Source of the DNA: DAOPXV01 sp035352535
GTDB lineage: Bacteria; Muiribacteriota; UBA9980
Direction: 5' to 3'
DNA length: 64,000 nucleotides
Assembly (NCBI GenBank): GCA_964545075.1
Contig: CAZJFS010000002.1
Span: 1-64,000 of the forward strand
Of this stretch, positions 27,806-36,184 are shown piece after piece. Both the position numbers and the translations under genes were made by a program. The notes under the pieces were generated by a model. It was not told the DNA's origin and made no database searches. It saw only the letters and a program-made list of their open reading frames with translations. Positions within the stretch are counted from its first letter, which is position 1. Each line of letters starts with the position of its first letter.

Positions 27806-28672
27806 TTATTGAGCTTTTGTAAATTCCATGAAAGTATCCGCCTTTTTAACCTCTTCATGAAGCTCTTCGTAAAGTTTAGCCAGGTCCGTCGGCTGAAGCT
27901 TCAAATTGTCCCAAGCGGTCTTTTGAAGCTGAGGAACGAGGTCGTCGCCGCCGTTGCCGATCTTTTGTATCCTGCAAAAAACATCCGATGCGTGAACAAG
28001 CGACACCAGAAGAGCATGCCCTTCCGAGAGCGACGGATTATGGTGGAACGCTATCGAATCGATGATAGTCTGCGGAAGCCCCCATTTTTTGGCGACTATC
28101 CGTCCGATTTCAGGATGTTCTATATCCGTGACTTTTTTTTCGGCGTTAACGAAAAGAAGATTCTCGTTTTTGGCTATTCCTATTATCTGCATGAATTCCT
28201 CGTGAAAATACTGATCGAGGATTATCTTTCCGATATCGTGAAGAATACCGCAGATAAAAGCTTCTTCGGGATTTTTATAACGAAGTTTCTTGGCGAGAAG
28301 TTTAGTGCACGCTCCGACGCCTATCGAATGCTGCCAGAAAGCTATACGGTCGAACTCTTCAACGGCGCCTTTCGCGCTTTTCGACTTGAATATGTCGAAA
28401 ACCGAAACTCCCAGCGCTATATTTTTAACATCCTCGAACCCGAGAATCATTATAGCGTGAGTGATCGTCGTGATCTGTTTAGGAAAACCGTAATAAGCCG
28501 AATTGACTATCTTTAAGATCTTCACGGTAAGAGCCGGGTCCAAAGAGACGACTTTACTGATCTCCACGGCAGCCGTTTTAGGATTTTCAACAAGTTGCAT
28601 TATCCTTGTAACGACTATAGGCAGGGTCGGCAGCGATTCTATTTTTTTTAATAGCGTTTCAGATATTGCCAT
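27806..28672 (-). CDS. HDOD-domain signalling protein
   Basis: 288 residues with one HDOD domain over most of the length: LPTLPIVVTRIMQLVENPKT, VSLDPALTVKILKIVNSAYYG, ITHAIMILGFEDVKNIALG, and the HD-like ICGILHDIGKIILDQYF, then GRIVAKKWGLPQTIIDSIAFHH. HDOD proteins act as non-enzymatic signalling or scaffold partners, often with c-di-GMP or two-component pathways. It has a likely promoter of its own (28690-28719) and stands first in the signalling group. Confidence 0.92.
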   Translation of the reverse strand: MAISETLLKKIESLPTLPIVVTRIMQLVENPKTAAVEISKVVSLDPALTVKILKIVNSAYYGFPKQITTITHAIMILGFEDVKNIALGVSVFDIFKSKSAKGAVEEFDRIAFWQHSIGVGACTKLLAKKLRYKNPEEAFICGILHDIGKIILDQYFHEEFMQIIGIAKNENLLFVNAEKKVTDIEHPEIGRIVAKKWGLPQTIIDSIAFHHNPSLSEGHALLVSLVHASDVFCRIQKIGNGGDDLVPQLQKTAWDNLKLQPTDLAKLYEELHEEVKKADTFMEFTKAQ

Positions 28673-28689
28673 TATAATTCACCATATTA

Positions 28690-28719
28690 ATTATCGCACA
28701 TCCTTCTCGGAAATGCCAA
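28690..28719 (-). promoter_or_regulatory. Extended -10 promoter for the HDOD-histidine kinase group
   Basis: On the - strand TTGGCA (28714-28719), an 18-base spacer and GATAAT (28690-28695), preceded by TGC (extended -10), stand 17 bases before the start codon at 28672. Confidence 0.6.
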
Positions 28720-28738
28720 CGGTTGGATTTTAAATCTT

Positions 28739-28773
28739 CCGGGAGTCCATCGCGATGCGCGGCGAACTCCCGG
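28739..28773 (-). terminator. Hairpin between the TPR and HDOD genes
   Basis: CCGGGAGT (28739-28746) and ACTCCCGG (28766-28773) form a perfect 8-bp stem ten bases past the TPR gene stop. No good T run follows on the - strand (GAAGATTTAAAA), so termination may be partial. Confidence 0.5.
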
Positions 28774-28782
28774 TCTACGGCA

Positions 28783-29820
28783 TTATATATTAGCCTTGCA
28801 CTGGTGTATCTGTTCGGCGATATATTTCATTTCAGGCGCGTCAGTTTCGAATATTTTTTCGCTTTCGGCATAATACTTGAGCGCTACGGCATATTTTTTC
28901 TGGTTGAAATGGCCGTCCGCGCGTTTAATGTATAATGCGCCGAGCGTCCTTTTAGCCTTTTTGAAGTCTTCTTCGTATTTATTCTGATGTACGGCATTGA
29001 ACGGATCCGAATCGGTGTAGGAATAGTTGAAATAGAGGTTTAAAAGCTCTTTGTAATCGCCCATCGCCTCGTCCCATTCCTGTTTCGAAAGGAAGTCTTC
29101 TTCGACCGCTTCCGCTACCTGGCCTTTCTTTTTTTGCGCTTCGTTTATCAACTTGTCAACTGTTTGCCTGGTTTTATTTTCGTCCTCGAGTATTTCACGC
29201 GCTTCATAAAGTTCTTCGAGAGCTTCCTCGAACATGCTTGTTTCAATGAAATTTTTAGCCCTTTCCACGTAAGGCGCGGCGATCTTAGTTTCGCATTCGG
29301 CTAATTTTTCATGCGCCTGGCGTTTCATCGGATCATCGGATTCCTGATAATATTTAAGCATTTTAAGCGCTTCGTGATATTCAACCATGGCTTCCGTGTA
29401 CTCGCCCTCTTTAAAAAACGCGTCCGCGCGCGCGATAAGCGGTTCGGCCTCTTTGTTCGATTCAGCCTGATACATTTTTACTTTAGCCTGATCGAATGCT
29501 CTGCGGATGTCTTTATTGCGGGGGGTCGTTTCGTCGGAAAGTTCGAACGCGATGTCATATTCTTCAACCACTTTGGCATATTCACCGGCTTCTTCATATT
29601 TTTTCGCCATATCGATATGCATCGTGCAAAGGTTTTCGCAACATTCCTTTATTTTATTTTTAATATATTCTTTTTTTTCCGTTTCATTGGCCGGGTATAA
29701 TTCATCGGCTTTTTCATATTCCATCTTGGCTTCGCCGAAACTGCCGGCGCTGAAAAATTCGTCACCCTGTTTGAGATAATTTTCACCGGAAAGGCCCATC
29801 ATTGTAGCGAATATTGACAT
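28783..29820 (-). CDS. TPR-like helical repeat protein
   Basis: 345 residues, cytoplasmic (no signal peptide). Helical pairs run throughout: YLKQGDEFFSAGSFGEAKME, YEEAGEYAKVVEEYDIAFEL, ARADAFFKEGEYTEAMVEYH, RADGHFNQKKYAVALKYYAE. This is TPR-type solenoid sequence, highly charged. A strong GGAGGAG precedes the ATG. It is the last of three TPR genes behind the tubulin-like gene and, unlike the other two, is not exported, so it may be the cytoplasmic adaptor. Confidence 0.75.
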   Translation of the reverse strand: MSIFATMMGLSGENYLKQGDEFFSAGSFGEAKMEYEKADELYPANETEKKEYIKNKIKECCENLCTMHIDMAKKYEEAGEYAKVVEEYDIAFELSDETTPRNKDIRRAFDQAKVKMYQAESNKEAEPLIARADAFFKEGEYTEAMVEYHEALKMLKYYQESDDPMKRQAHEKLAECETKIAAPYVERAKNFIETSMFEEALEELYEAREILEDENKTRQTVDKLINEAQKKKGQVAEAVEEDFLSKQEWDEAMGDYKELLNLYFNYSYTDSDPFNAVHQNKYEEDFKKAKRTLGALYIKRADGHFNQKKYAVALKYYAESEKIFETDAPEMKYIAEQIHQCKANI

Positions 29821-29870
29821 TAAATCTCCTCCTGAACATATTTTTTATTTTATATTTCTATAAGCGATTT

Positions 29871-30503
29871 TTAAAACAGCCTTCTATTTTTAGCCCGGGC
29901 GCGAGCCCTGTATTCATTAAGCAATTCAAGATACTCGCTTCTCGCGCAATTTTTCCGGAATTCCCAGGCCGAATCGAAATATTGTTCGGCCTCTTTGTAG
30001 CAAAAAAGGTTAAAAGCGGCTATCCCCATGCCAAGGTTCGCGTCAAAATCATTTTCATCGATCTTCAGGTAACTTCCGGCAACCGTTTCAAGATCCCTCC
30101 AGCGCTGCTTTTTAACATATAAAAGACCAAGGTTCATATACGGAAATTTATATTTCTTATCGGCGTTTATAGCTTTTCTGAAGAACTCGGTCGCGTTATC
30201 GTAATCCCGGGAATATAACAGAGCCACGCCGTATAGGTTCAGCCCCTCTTTTGAAAACTGTGAATATTTTATCATATTGTTTAAATAAAATAAAGATTTT
30301 CTTATATCTTTTTTTTCAAAACAGGAAACGGCCCGGTCATAGTTTCGGGAAAGCTCCGGTTCGTCATCCGGATAAAAACCGTCGTAAAAAAAGTTCTGAG
30401 GCCGATTGTAATCGATCTCCTCCTTCGAAAAAGCGCCCGCGCAAAAATAATTTAAAATAAATAAAGCCGTGAATGTAATTAAAAACAGGCGTTTGGCATA
30501 CAT
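29871..30503 (-). CDS. Exported TPR protein
   Basis: 210 residues. The N-terminus (MYAKRLFLITFTALFILNYFCAGAFS) is a signal peptide. Residues about 55-190 hold TPR units (YDRAVSCFEKKDIRKSLFY, LNLYGVALLYSRDYDNATEF, LGLLYVKKQRWRDLETVAG, LGMGIAAFNLFCYKEAEQYF). It starts three bases after the preceding 592-aa TPR gene, so the two are made together. Function unknown; protein binding is the likely role. Confidence 0.72.
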   Translation of the reverse strand: MYAKRLFLITFTALFILNYFCAGAFSKEEIDYNRPQNFFYDGFYPDDEPELSRNYDRAVSCFEKKDIRKSLFYLNNMIKYSQFSKEGLNLYGVALLYSRDYDNATEFFRKAINADKKYKFPYMNLGLLYVKKQRWRDLETVAGSYLKIDENDFDANLGMGIAAFNLFCYKEAEQYFDSAWEFRKNCARSEYLELLNEYRARARAKNRRLF

Positions 30504-30506
30504 AAG

Positions 30507-32285
30507 TTATTCTTCATCGTCCTTTTCAATGTTAATGGAAGCGTCGCCGGAAGCTTTTTTTAGATCTTCTTTCCCGTCAGCCGCTTCCTCGACCGAACGT
30601 TTTTTCATTATCTCTATGCGTTTAAGGGCGTCGTGCGCGGACTGGGCCGGACGCGAACCCGGATCCAGGCTTATTATTTTTAAATATTCGCTTCTTGCCG
30701 AGTCGAAATTATTCTGTTTAATAAAAAGATAGGCCAGAATGGAACGCGCGTCATGCATCGGATGCGGCGGCTCCTTCAGCTTTTCCGAAACCGAGATGTA
30801 TTTTTGCATATATTCGGCCGACTTCTGCAGCTTTTCGACCTGCTGATAGGAAAGCGCCAGATACCATAAAACGTCGGGTTCGTCATTTCCGCGCACCAGA
30901 GCTTTTTCAAGGGCCGATATGGCCTTCATATAATTTTTGTCGTTGAATTCGCTTATTCCCTCGTTGATGATATTTTTAAGCTCGATCCGCTCTTTTTTCG
31001 CGGCGCTTATTTCAACCGTTTTCAACGGGTTCGCGAGCGTCGCTATAACTTCCGATGTGCCGGGAGTCGTATCGTCGATCTGTAAAATCAGCGGCCGTTT
31101 CTTTCCGGCAGCGGTTTTCACTATTTTTTCCGCGGCTTTCATATCCTCTGTTTCCAGGGCGACCCGCGCGTAAGCTTTTGAAGCGAGTTCGTTATTTCCA
31201 AGTTTTGAATTGCATTCGCCTATGAGAAAATAAAGCTGCATCAATTTCATTTTTTCGCCCTCCTCGAGAGCGAGGCTTTCGTAATAGCGAAGCGCGAGCA
31301 TATACTGGGTATCGATATACAGCAGGTCGGCGAGATTTTGTTTGATCTCCCGCTGCAACTTGTTTTCAAGGCAGTATATAAGCGCCGCCGAATAAAAGCG
31401 TATCGCGGCCTTTATATCCCCGGTCGCCAGATAACAGCTGCCTAGCATATAAAAAGCGTTCGGATACCAAAGGGAATTCTTATATTTTAGTATGAATTTT
31501 TGATATATCGTCTTCGCTCGGTCGAAATTGCGCGCCTCATGGAATTTAAGCGCCTCATGATAGAGGTCGAGATCCTCGTCCCTGTAATCGACCGGTTCAT
31601 ATGTCTTATTGCCGCTTATGAAGGAACTCATCGTAAGCTTGTCAAAATCGATGTTCTTGATATCGTCTATACCGTCGACCTTGATTTTTTCATCGACGGA
31701 TCGGCCCTTCGCCGAAGCCGGACGGACGTCATTCGCGTCCGCGGCGGGAGTATCTATGCGGTTGTACTTGATGAAGGCGCGCGCTTCTTCAGCCCAGAAA
31801 GAAGAAGGATAAAGGTCCGCTATATATTTATAATATTTGATCGCTTCGCCTGAAACGCCTTTCTTCCTGTATATTTCAGCTATATTATGAAGCGCTTCTG
31901 GAGCCAGGTTGGACTTGGGGCATTTCTTCATCAGAAGCGCATAATGAGAGACGGCTTCGTCCTTTTTATCGAGCTTGAAATAAGATTCGCCCGTAAGATA
32001 TAACGCCATATCGTAATAAAATGAATCCGGCGTTTCATCGCAGACGCGTTTAAAATATTCGACCGCTCTTTCATATTCGGCATTTTCGTAATAACTTATG
32101 CCTTTTTTATATATAAGGCCGTCATCCTCGAGTTTTTTATAGACTATTTTTTTCGTGTTTTTTTTCCCGGCGCCTTCAACGAAGTCGTCGGAAAAAAACG
32201 GATTAAATAATATTAAAAGGCATATGGTAAATGCTGATAAGAGCTGACAAGGGTTTATTTTTTTCTGCCGGTTTGTTTTCAACAT
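30507..32285 (-). CDS. Exported multi-TPR protein (BamD/YbgF-like repeats)
   Basis: 592 residues. A signal peptide of about 38 residues precedes TPR units of the kind in BamD, YbgF and similar envelope proteins: ISYYENAEYERAVEYFKRV, YLTGESYFKLDKKDEAVSHY, FYMLGSCYLATGDIKAAIRF, WYLALSYQQVEKLQKSAEY. The centre (about 175-215) is a low-complexity linker. The C-terminal tail is Asp/Glu/Lys-rich. The ATG at 32285 is only two bases from AAGGA; the TTG one codon later is better spaced. It begins 15 bases after the tubulin-like gene. Confidence 0.75.
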   Translation of the reverse strand: MLKTNRQKKINPCQLLSAFTICLLILFNPFFSDDFVEGAGKKNTKKIVYKKLEDDGLIYKKGISYYENAEYERAVEYFKRVCDETPDSFYYDMALYLTGESYFKLDKKDEAVSHYALLMKKCPKSNLAPEALHNIAEIYRKKGVSGEAIKYYKYIADLYPSSFWAEEARAFIKYNRIDTPAADANDVRPASAKGRSVDEKIKVDGIDDIKNIDFDKLTMSSFISGNKTYEPVDYRDEDLDLYHEALKFHEARNFDRAKTIYQKFILKYKNSLWYPNAFYMLGSCYLATGDIKAAIRFYSAALIYCLENKLQREIKQNLADLLYIDTQYMLALRYYESLALEEGEKMKLMQLYFLIGECNSKLGNNELASKAYARVALETEDMKAAEKIVKTAAGKKRPLILQIDDTTPGTSEVIATLANPLKTVEISAAKKERIELKNIINEGISEFNDKNYMKAISALEKALVRGNDEPDVLWYLALSYQQVEKLQKSAEYMQKYISVSEKLKEPPHPMHDARSILAYLFIKQNNFDSARSEYLKIISLDPGSRPAQSAHDALKRIEIMKKRSVEEAADGKEDLKKASGDASINIEKDDEE

Positions 32286-32300
32286 GGTCCTTTTTATTTT

Positions 32301-34736
32301 TTATGAAATAAGTACGTCCGGCAAAGTTTCGAACTCGGCCGAGAGGTGGAGGGGCTTTTTGGGCGTATTAACGCTGGCTCCGGTTTTAAACATTTCGTAC
32401 GCCGGCTTCAGATCGCGCTTCAACGCGGTCAGAGCGAAAAGCGGAAGGCCGTGCCTGAAGCGCATAACGGTTATACGGTGATTGTCTATCGAAGGATTAT
32501 TAACGGCTTTGCTCTGGTCGCGAAGGTATTTGAAAAATTCCTGGCGGTCTTTTTCCACCATGGAAATTATTTCGATTTCGTCTATCTGCGTACCCGAAGG
32601 CATTTCAACCGTGGAATATGACCAGAGCGACGCCGCCGAACGCATAAGATCGTCCGTAACGTCGGCCGCGCTGCCGTCGTCTTTAATAAGCGAAAAAATG
32701 GTCGTAGCGTCGAGCGCGTCGAAGAACGAGGAACAATATTTCAATATTTTGTCGAGAATCTCGTCTTTTTTGGAAAGGTCCCACATATTAACGGGACCGG
32801 CGACCGAGCTTAAAAATTTTTCGATGACATCTTCCATGTCCGCCGGATAATACTTTTTATAAACCTGTTCGACATCCTGCGCGGAGCATTTGATGCGCTT
32901 TTCGGTAAGAATGTCCACGGCGGTGCGCGGATTTATCATTTCGAAAGCGATCTTTTCAAAACTCTTTTCGGAATATGAAATGAAATTTTTTAATTCCGCG
33001 ACGCGTTTCATCAATATTTCCGATATTTTATCGCAGGCGCGCCTGTAGAAAATGCAGGCGTGCTCACGGATGTATATATCGATATCGATGTTTACGTCCT
33101 TCACCATTTCAAAAACGAGATCGTCGCGCGCCTCGAGGATCTTTGACTTATATATAAGATAAGACCAGAACGAACTCATAAGTTCCGTGACCTTGTTCAT
33201 TTTAAGGGGGATCAGCAGCTGCTTTTTCTGTTCCCTTAATTTATTGGCCTCCTGGGCGAGCATATCCGAGTATGACTTGAAAATAATGTCGAGCGAGCTG
33301 AGGTACGCTTCGGCGTAGTTGATGCCCAGACGGCGGTCGGAAAGCAGCGTCTCGCTTTCCTTTTCAATCAGTGAAATCACTCTGGTCGCGAGAATTTCAA
33401 GGTTTTGGTCCATGACCTTGTATTTTTCGGTCATATACATGTTTTTAAGTTCGGAGTACCATTTTTGTATCTCGGGAAGCATTTTGTCCATGGAAAAAGC
33501 GTCGAAATCGGAAGGCGACTTATACGCCTTGACGGGCGACCGTCCGTCGGTTCTGATAAAGGTTATGACGTCGTCCGTGATCTCCTCGTTGAGATGGTTG
33601 ACGCGGACGAATTCCATGACGCGCGTTTTAACGTCTTTTTTATCGCAGGGTTTTATGAATTTTATGGCAAATTCTTCCGCGAGGCTGGCCGCGCAGGAAC
33701 GTTTGACGCGGGCCGCGTCGAAAAATATTGATGATAGGCCGAAGCTTGAATAGGCCGATACCCTGTCGCATATCTTTGCGTTGAGCTTGTACTTGACGTT
33801 GTCTATAACGCTTCTGTGGCGCTTCCCGGAAACGGTCATAAGATCGTAAAAAATAACGTTTGAAGCTATCTCTGAAACGCTTTGCAGATTTTCGATATGA
33901 AGACCCGATTCGGTCCAGGAATCGAGAAGATAGCATCTGTCGAAAGGCTTGGTTTTAAATATCTTCGGCTCGGACTGCGGCCCTATATTAAGCGTGAATT
34001 CCTGCTTCGTCATAAGATGATCGAGCTCTTTCAGAGCCGCGTATGCGTTAGCCTCGATGCTGTCCTGCTGTTCTATCTGAAACACTGACGGCATGACGCA
34101 GCAGGCGTTCACCTCGGCGTTTTCGACCAGATCGCGTATCAGATAACCCATGTCCATGAACATTCCGGAACCGGAACCGCCGCAGAGGGATGTGAGGATA
34201 TAAACGGCGAACCCGTCCTGGACTTCAAAACCTTTTTCGCTCGCGAGCGCCTTGTTTTTGATCGAGGAAACTTCCTTTTTAACGCGGTTTATAGCGTCGA
34301 CCACCTGGGCGATGTTCCAGTAAAGCGCGAGCCGTCCGATAGAACGGATCTGGTTGGCGCCGCTCGAAATATCGCTGATTTCAAGATTTTTGGGAAACCA
34401 TGAAAATATATGCGGATGTTTGTCGGCGTTTTTTATGATGCCTGCGACGTCCTTCACGGTCAGATGATAGAATTCGTTTGGCGTAAAAAGGCTCTTAACC
34501 TGGTTGTGAGCTACAACCTCGCTCTGCGTCGTCGATTTCACGTTCATGATATCGGCGACGTCGGTATCGAAAAGCAAAAATTTTACGAGAGGAAAGTCGG
34601 AACCGACCTTCTGGTTCACGAGAGTTTTAAGCTTGAGGCAGATTTCGGTGCCGGTTCCGCCGAGCCCTATGACTATTGACGGTTTAACGCAGTAACGCTC
34701 GGTTTTTTGTTCGGATATCTGCTCGAATATGGACAT
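32301..34736 (-). CDS. Large tubulin-like GTPase (Tubulin_2-type)
   Basis: 811 residues. The N-terminal Rossmann-like half shows IVIGLGGTGTEICLKL (residues 22-37), LLFDTDVAD (about 60) and the tubulin/FtsZ phosphate-binding signature LCGGSGSGMFMDMGYLI (about 195), followed by CCVMPSVF and NAYAALKELDHLM, as in the tubulin-like family PF13809. The C-terminal 450 residues are helical and unassigned. FtsZ is about 350-400 residues with GGGTGTG, so this is not the division FtsZ. It presumably binds GTP and may form filaments. It begins 27 bases after the 3' end of a tRNA-Val gene and is followed by three TPR genes. Confidence 0.8.
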   Translation of the reverse strand: MSIFEQISEQKTERYCVKPSIVIGLGGTGTEICLKLKTLVNQKVGSDFPLVKFLLFDTDVADIMNVKSTTQSEVVAHNQVKSLFTPNEFYHLTVKDVAGIIKNADKHPHIFSWFPKNLEISDISSGANQIRSIGRLALYWNIAQVVDAINRVKKEVSSIKNKALASEKGFEVQDGFAVYILTSLCGGSGSGMFMDMGYLIRDLVENAEVNACCVMPSVFQIEQQDSIEANAYAALKELDHLMTKQEFTLNIGPQSEPKIFKTKPFDRCYLLDSWTESGLHIENLQSVSEIASNVIFYDLMTVSGKRHRSVIDNVKYKLNAKICDRVSAYSSFGLSSIFFDAARVKRSCAASLAEEFAIKFIKPCDKKDVKTRVMEFVRVNHLNEEITDDVITFIRTDGRSPVKAYKSPSDFDAFSMDKMLPEIQKWYSELKNMYMTEKYKVMDQNLEILATRVISLIEKESETLLSDRRLGINYAEAYLSSLDIIFKSYSDMLAQEANKLREQKKQLLIPLKMNKVTELMSSFWSYLIYKSKILEARDDLVFEMVKDVNIDIDIYIREHACIFYRRACDKISEILMKRVAELKNFISYSEKSFEKIAFEMINPRTAVDILTEKRIKCSAQDVEQVYKKYYPADMEDVIEKFLSSVAGPVNMWDLSKKDEILDKILKYCSSFFDALDATTIFSLIKDDGSAADVTDDLMRSAASLWSYSTVEMPSGTQIDEIEIISMVEKDRQEFFKYLRDQSKAVNNPSIDNHRITVMRFRHGLPLFALTALKRDLKPAYEMFKTGASVNTPKKPLHLSAEFETLPDVLIS

Positions 34737-34762
34737 AAAAAGATATCACCCATAATAAAAAA

Positions 34763-34836
34763 TAGGCACGAGCGGACTTGAACCGCTGACCCCTACCGTG
34801 TCGAGGTAGTGCTCTAGCCAACTGAGCTACGTGCCT
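34763..34836 (-). tRNA. tRNA-Val (GAC), with C at position 33
   Basis: 74 bases, no encoded CCA. The acceptor stem AGGCACG/CGTGCCT pairs fully, with D arm GCTC/GAGC, anticodon stem CTACC/GGTAG, T arm AGCGG/CCGCT and discriminator A. The anticodon loop reads TCGACAC, giving GAC (valine, codons GUC/GUU). Position 33, almost always T, is C. It has its own promoter at 34848-34876. Confidence 0.88.
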
Positions 34837-34847
34837 GTGATAGAATT

Positions 34848-34876
34848 ATGATACAATAGTTCGTTGAATTTGTCAA
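34848..34876 (-). promoter_or_regulatory. Promoter of tRNA-Val (GAC)
   Basis: On the - strand TTGACA (34871-34876), a 17-base spacer and TATCAT (34848-34853) stand 11 bases before the tRNA 5' end. It probably also serves the tubulin-like gene behind. Confidence 0.8.
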
Positions 34877-34933
34877 GATTTTTTATTTATAATTTATAAA
34901 ATAAGGCGCGTTTCATAAATTATAAAATAAAAA

Positions 34934-35007
34934 TAGGCGCGAGCGGATTCGAACCGCTGACCCCTACCGTGTGAAGGTAGTGCTCTAACCAACTGAGCTA
35001 CGCGCCT
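34934..35007 (-). tRNA. tRNA-Val (CAC)
   Basis: 74 bases, no encoded CCA. The acceptor AGGCGCG/CGCGCCT, D, anticodon (CTACC/GGTAG) and T arms all pair. The loop TTCACAC gives CAC (valine, codon GUG) with the normal T33. It differs from the neighbour at 34763 at only a handful of positions, so the two are sister copies. Confidence 0.9.
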
Positions 35008-35018
35008 TGATTGATTTT

Positions 35019-35047
35019 ATTTTAATACTATTTTTCTAAAATGTCAA
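35019..35047 (-). promoter_or_regulatory. Promoter of tRNA-Val (CAC)
   Basis: On the - strand TTGACA (35042-35047), a 17-base spacer and TAAAAT (35019-35024) stand 11 bases before the tRNA 5' end. Confidence 0.8.
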
Positions 35048-35071
35048 GAAATTATATTGGCTCTCCGTTGC

Positions 35072-35170
35072 ATCCGGCATGGTTAATATTAAACCAGAGA
35101 AAACCGGATTTATTCTCTATTATCTCATCTTTTTTCTCCGGCTTTCGCACTCACGTTAACCCATGCCGGG
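35072..35170. repeat. Imperfect long palindrome
   Basis: CCGGCATGG-TTAA (35074-35086) is mirrored by TTAACCCATGCCGG (35156-35169), and inside it GAAAACCGGA is mirrored by TCCGGCTTTC. The arms are about 45 bases with one bulge. It lies between the flagellar terminator and the tRNA promoter; no gene covers it. Confidence 0.5.
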
Positions 35171-35176
35171 CATATA

Positions 35177-35218
35177 AAAAAAATCCGCCGGAAGCCTGAA
35201 CCTCCGGCGGATTTTTTT
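35177..35218 (-). terminator. Strong terminator of the FlgF-FlgG unit
   Basis: AAAAAAATCCGCCGGA (35177-35192) and TCCGGCGGATTTTTTT (35203-35218) form a perfect 16-bp stem with T runs on either strand, 28 bases after the flgG stop. Confidence 0.9.
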
Positions 35219-35245
35219 ATAGTTAAGCGCTACTGCTTCCCTGCA

Positions 35246-36034
35246 TTACCTTTTCAGCGTCCCTGCCGTCTGCAGCATTTGGTCCGAAGTCTGGATCGAC
35301 TTTGAGTTCATTTCATACGCGCGCTGTGCGATGATCATCTTGACAATTTCTTCGACCGCTTTAACGTTGCTGCTTTCTAAATAGTTCGAAAGTATCGAGC
35401 CCCTGTTTTCAAGACCGGGAACGCCCGGTCCGATTACTGCGCCCGAAGCCTCCGTTTCCTTATATATGTTGCTTCCCCCGGAATATAAACCGGCCGGATT
35501 CGAAAAACGCGCTATCAATATCTGCTGTCCCAATGCCTGGGACTGCCCGTTGATCGTCGCCGAAACCTGGCCGTCGGTACCGATATTGACATTGGTAGCC
35601 TCGGGCGGAATGGTTATCTCGGGCTGAACCTTGTACCCCGCGGCCGTTACAAGAACGCCGTTGCTGTCCTTTCTGAACGAACCGTCCCGGGTATACCCGA
35701 ACGACCCGTCCGGCATGAGCACCTGGAAAAAGCCATCGCCTTCGATAACCATATCGAGCGGGTTGTCTGTATTTGTTATATCGCCCTGCGTGAATATCTT
35801 CTGCGTCGCGACGCTTTTAACGCCATGACCAAGCTCCAGCCCTACGGGGTTGTTCGTCCCCTGGGCGAGAGGAGCGCCCGCCGCGCGAAGATTGGAATAC
35901 ACAAGATCCTCGAATTCCGCGCGACCTTTTTTAAAACCTACGGTACTCGTGTTCGCAAGATTGTTTGAAATAACGTTTATGTTGAGTTCCTGGGCGTTCA
36001 TTCCCGTAGCCCCTGTCCATAAAGCGTTTATCAT
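35246..36034 (-). CDS. flgG: Flagellar distal rod protein FlgG
   Basis: 262 residues, the normal FlgG length. The N-terminal rod motif is ALWTGATGMNAQELNINVISNNLANTSTVGFKK; the middle has NPLDMVIEGDGFFQVLMPDG and YTRDGSFRKDSNG; the C-terminus has LESSNVKAVEEIVKMIIAQRAYEMNSKSIQ. It forms the outer part of the flagellar rod. GGAGGTG lies six bases before the ATG. flgF precedes it by 150 bases and the terminator at 35177-35218 ends the unit. P- and L-ring genes do not follow. Confidence 0.93.
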   Translation of the reverse strand: MINALWTGATGMNAQELNINVISNNLANTSTVGFKKGRAEFEDLVYSNLRAAGAPLAQGTNNPVGLELGHGVKSVATQKIFTQGDITNTDNPLDMVIEGDGFFQVLMPDGSFGYTRDGSFRKDSNGVLVTAAGYKVQPEITIPPEATNVNIGTDGQVSATINGQSQALGQQILIARFSNPAGLYSGGSNIYKETEASGAVIGPGVPGLENRGSILSNYLESSNVKAVEEIVKMIIAQRAYEMNSKSIQTSDQMLQTAGTLKR

Positions 36035-36184
36035 GATCCACCTCCGAAAATATTTTATAATATAATTTCAATGCTTATTTTATAATATTTGAATATTCGC
36101 ATACGTTAATATTTTTACGCCGCGGCGCTTTAACTCCGCTTCTCCTTCCGTGACTTCAAGGATCGCGGTTATATCGTCACCCGG

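Noticed and set aside
32301..34736. Reading the tubulin-like protein as FtsZ
   Set aside because: Length is 811 residues, the signature is GGSGSG rather than GGGTGTG, and no division genes of the dcw cluster adjoin.
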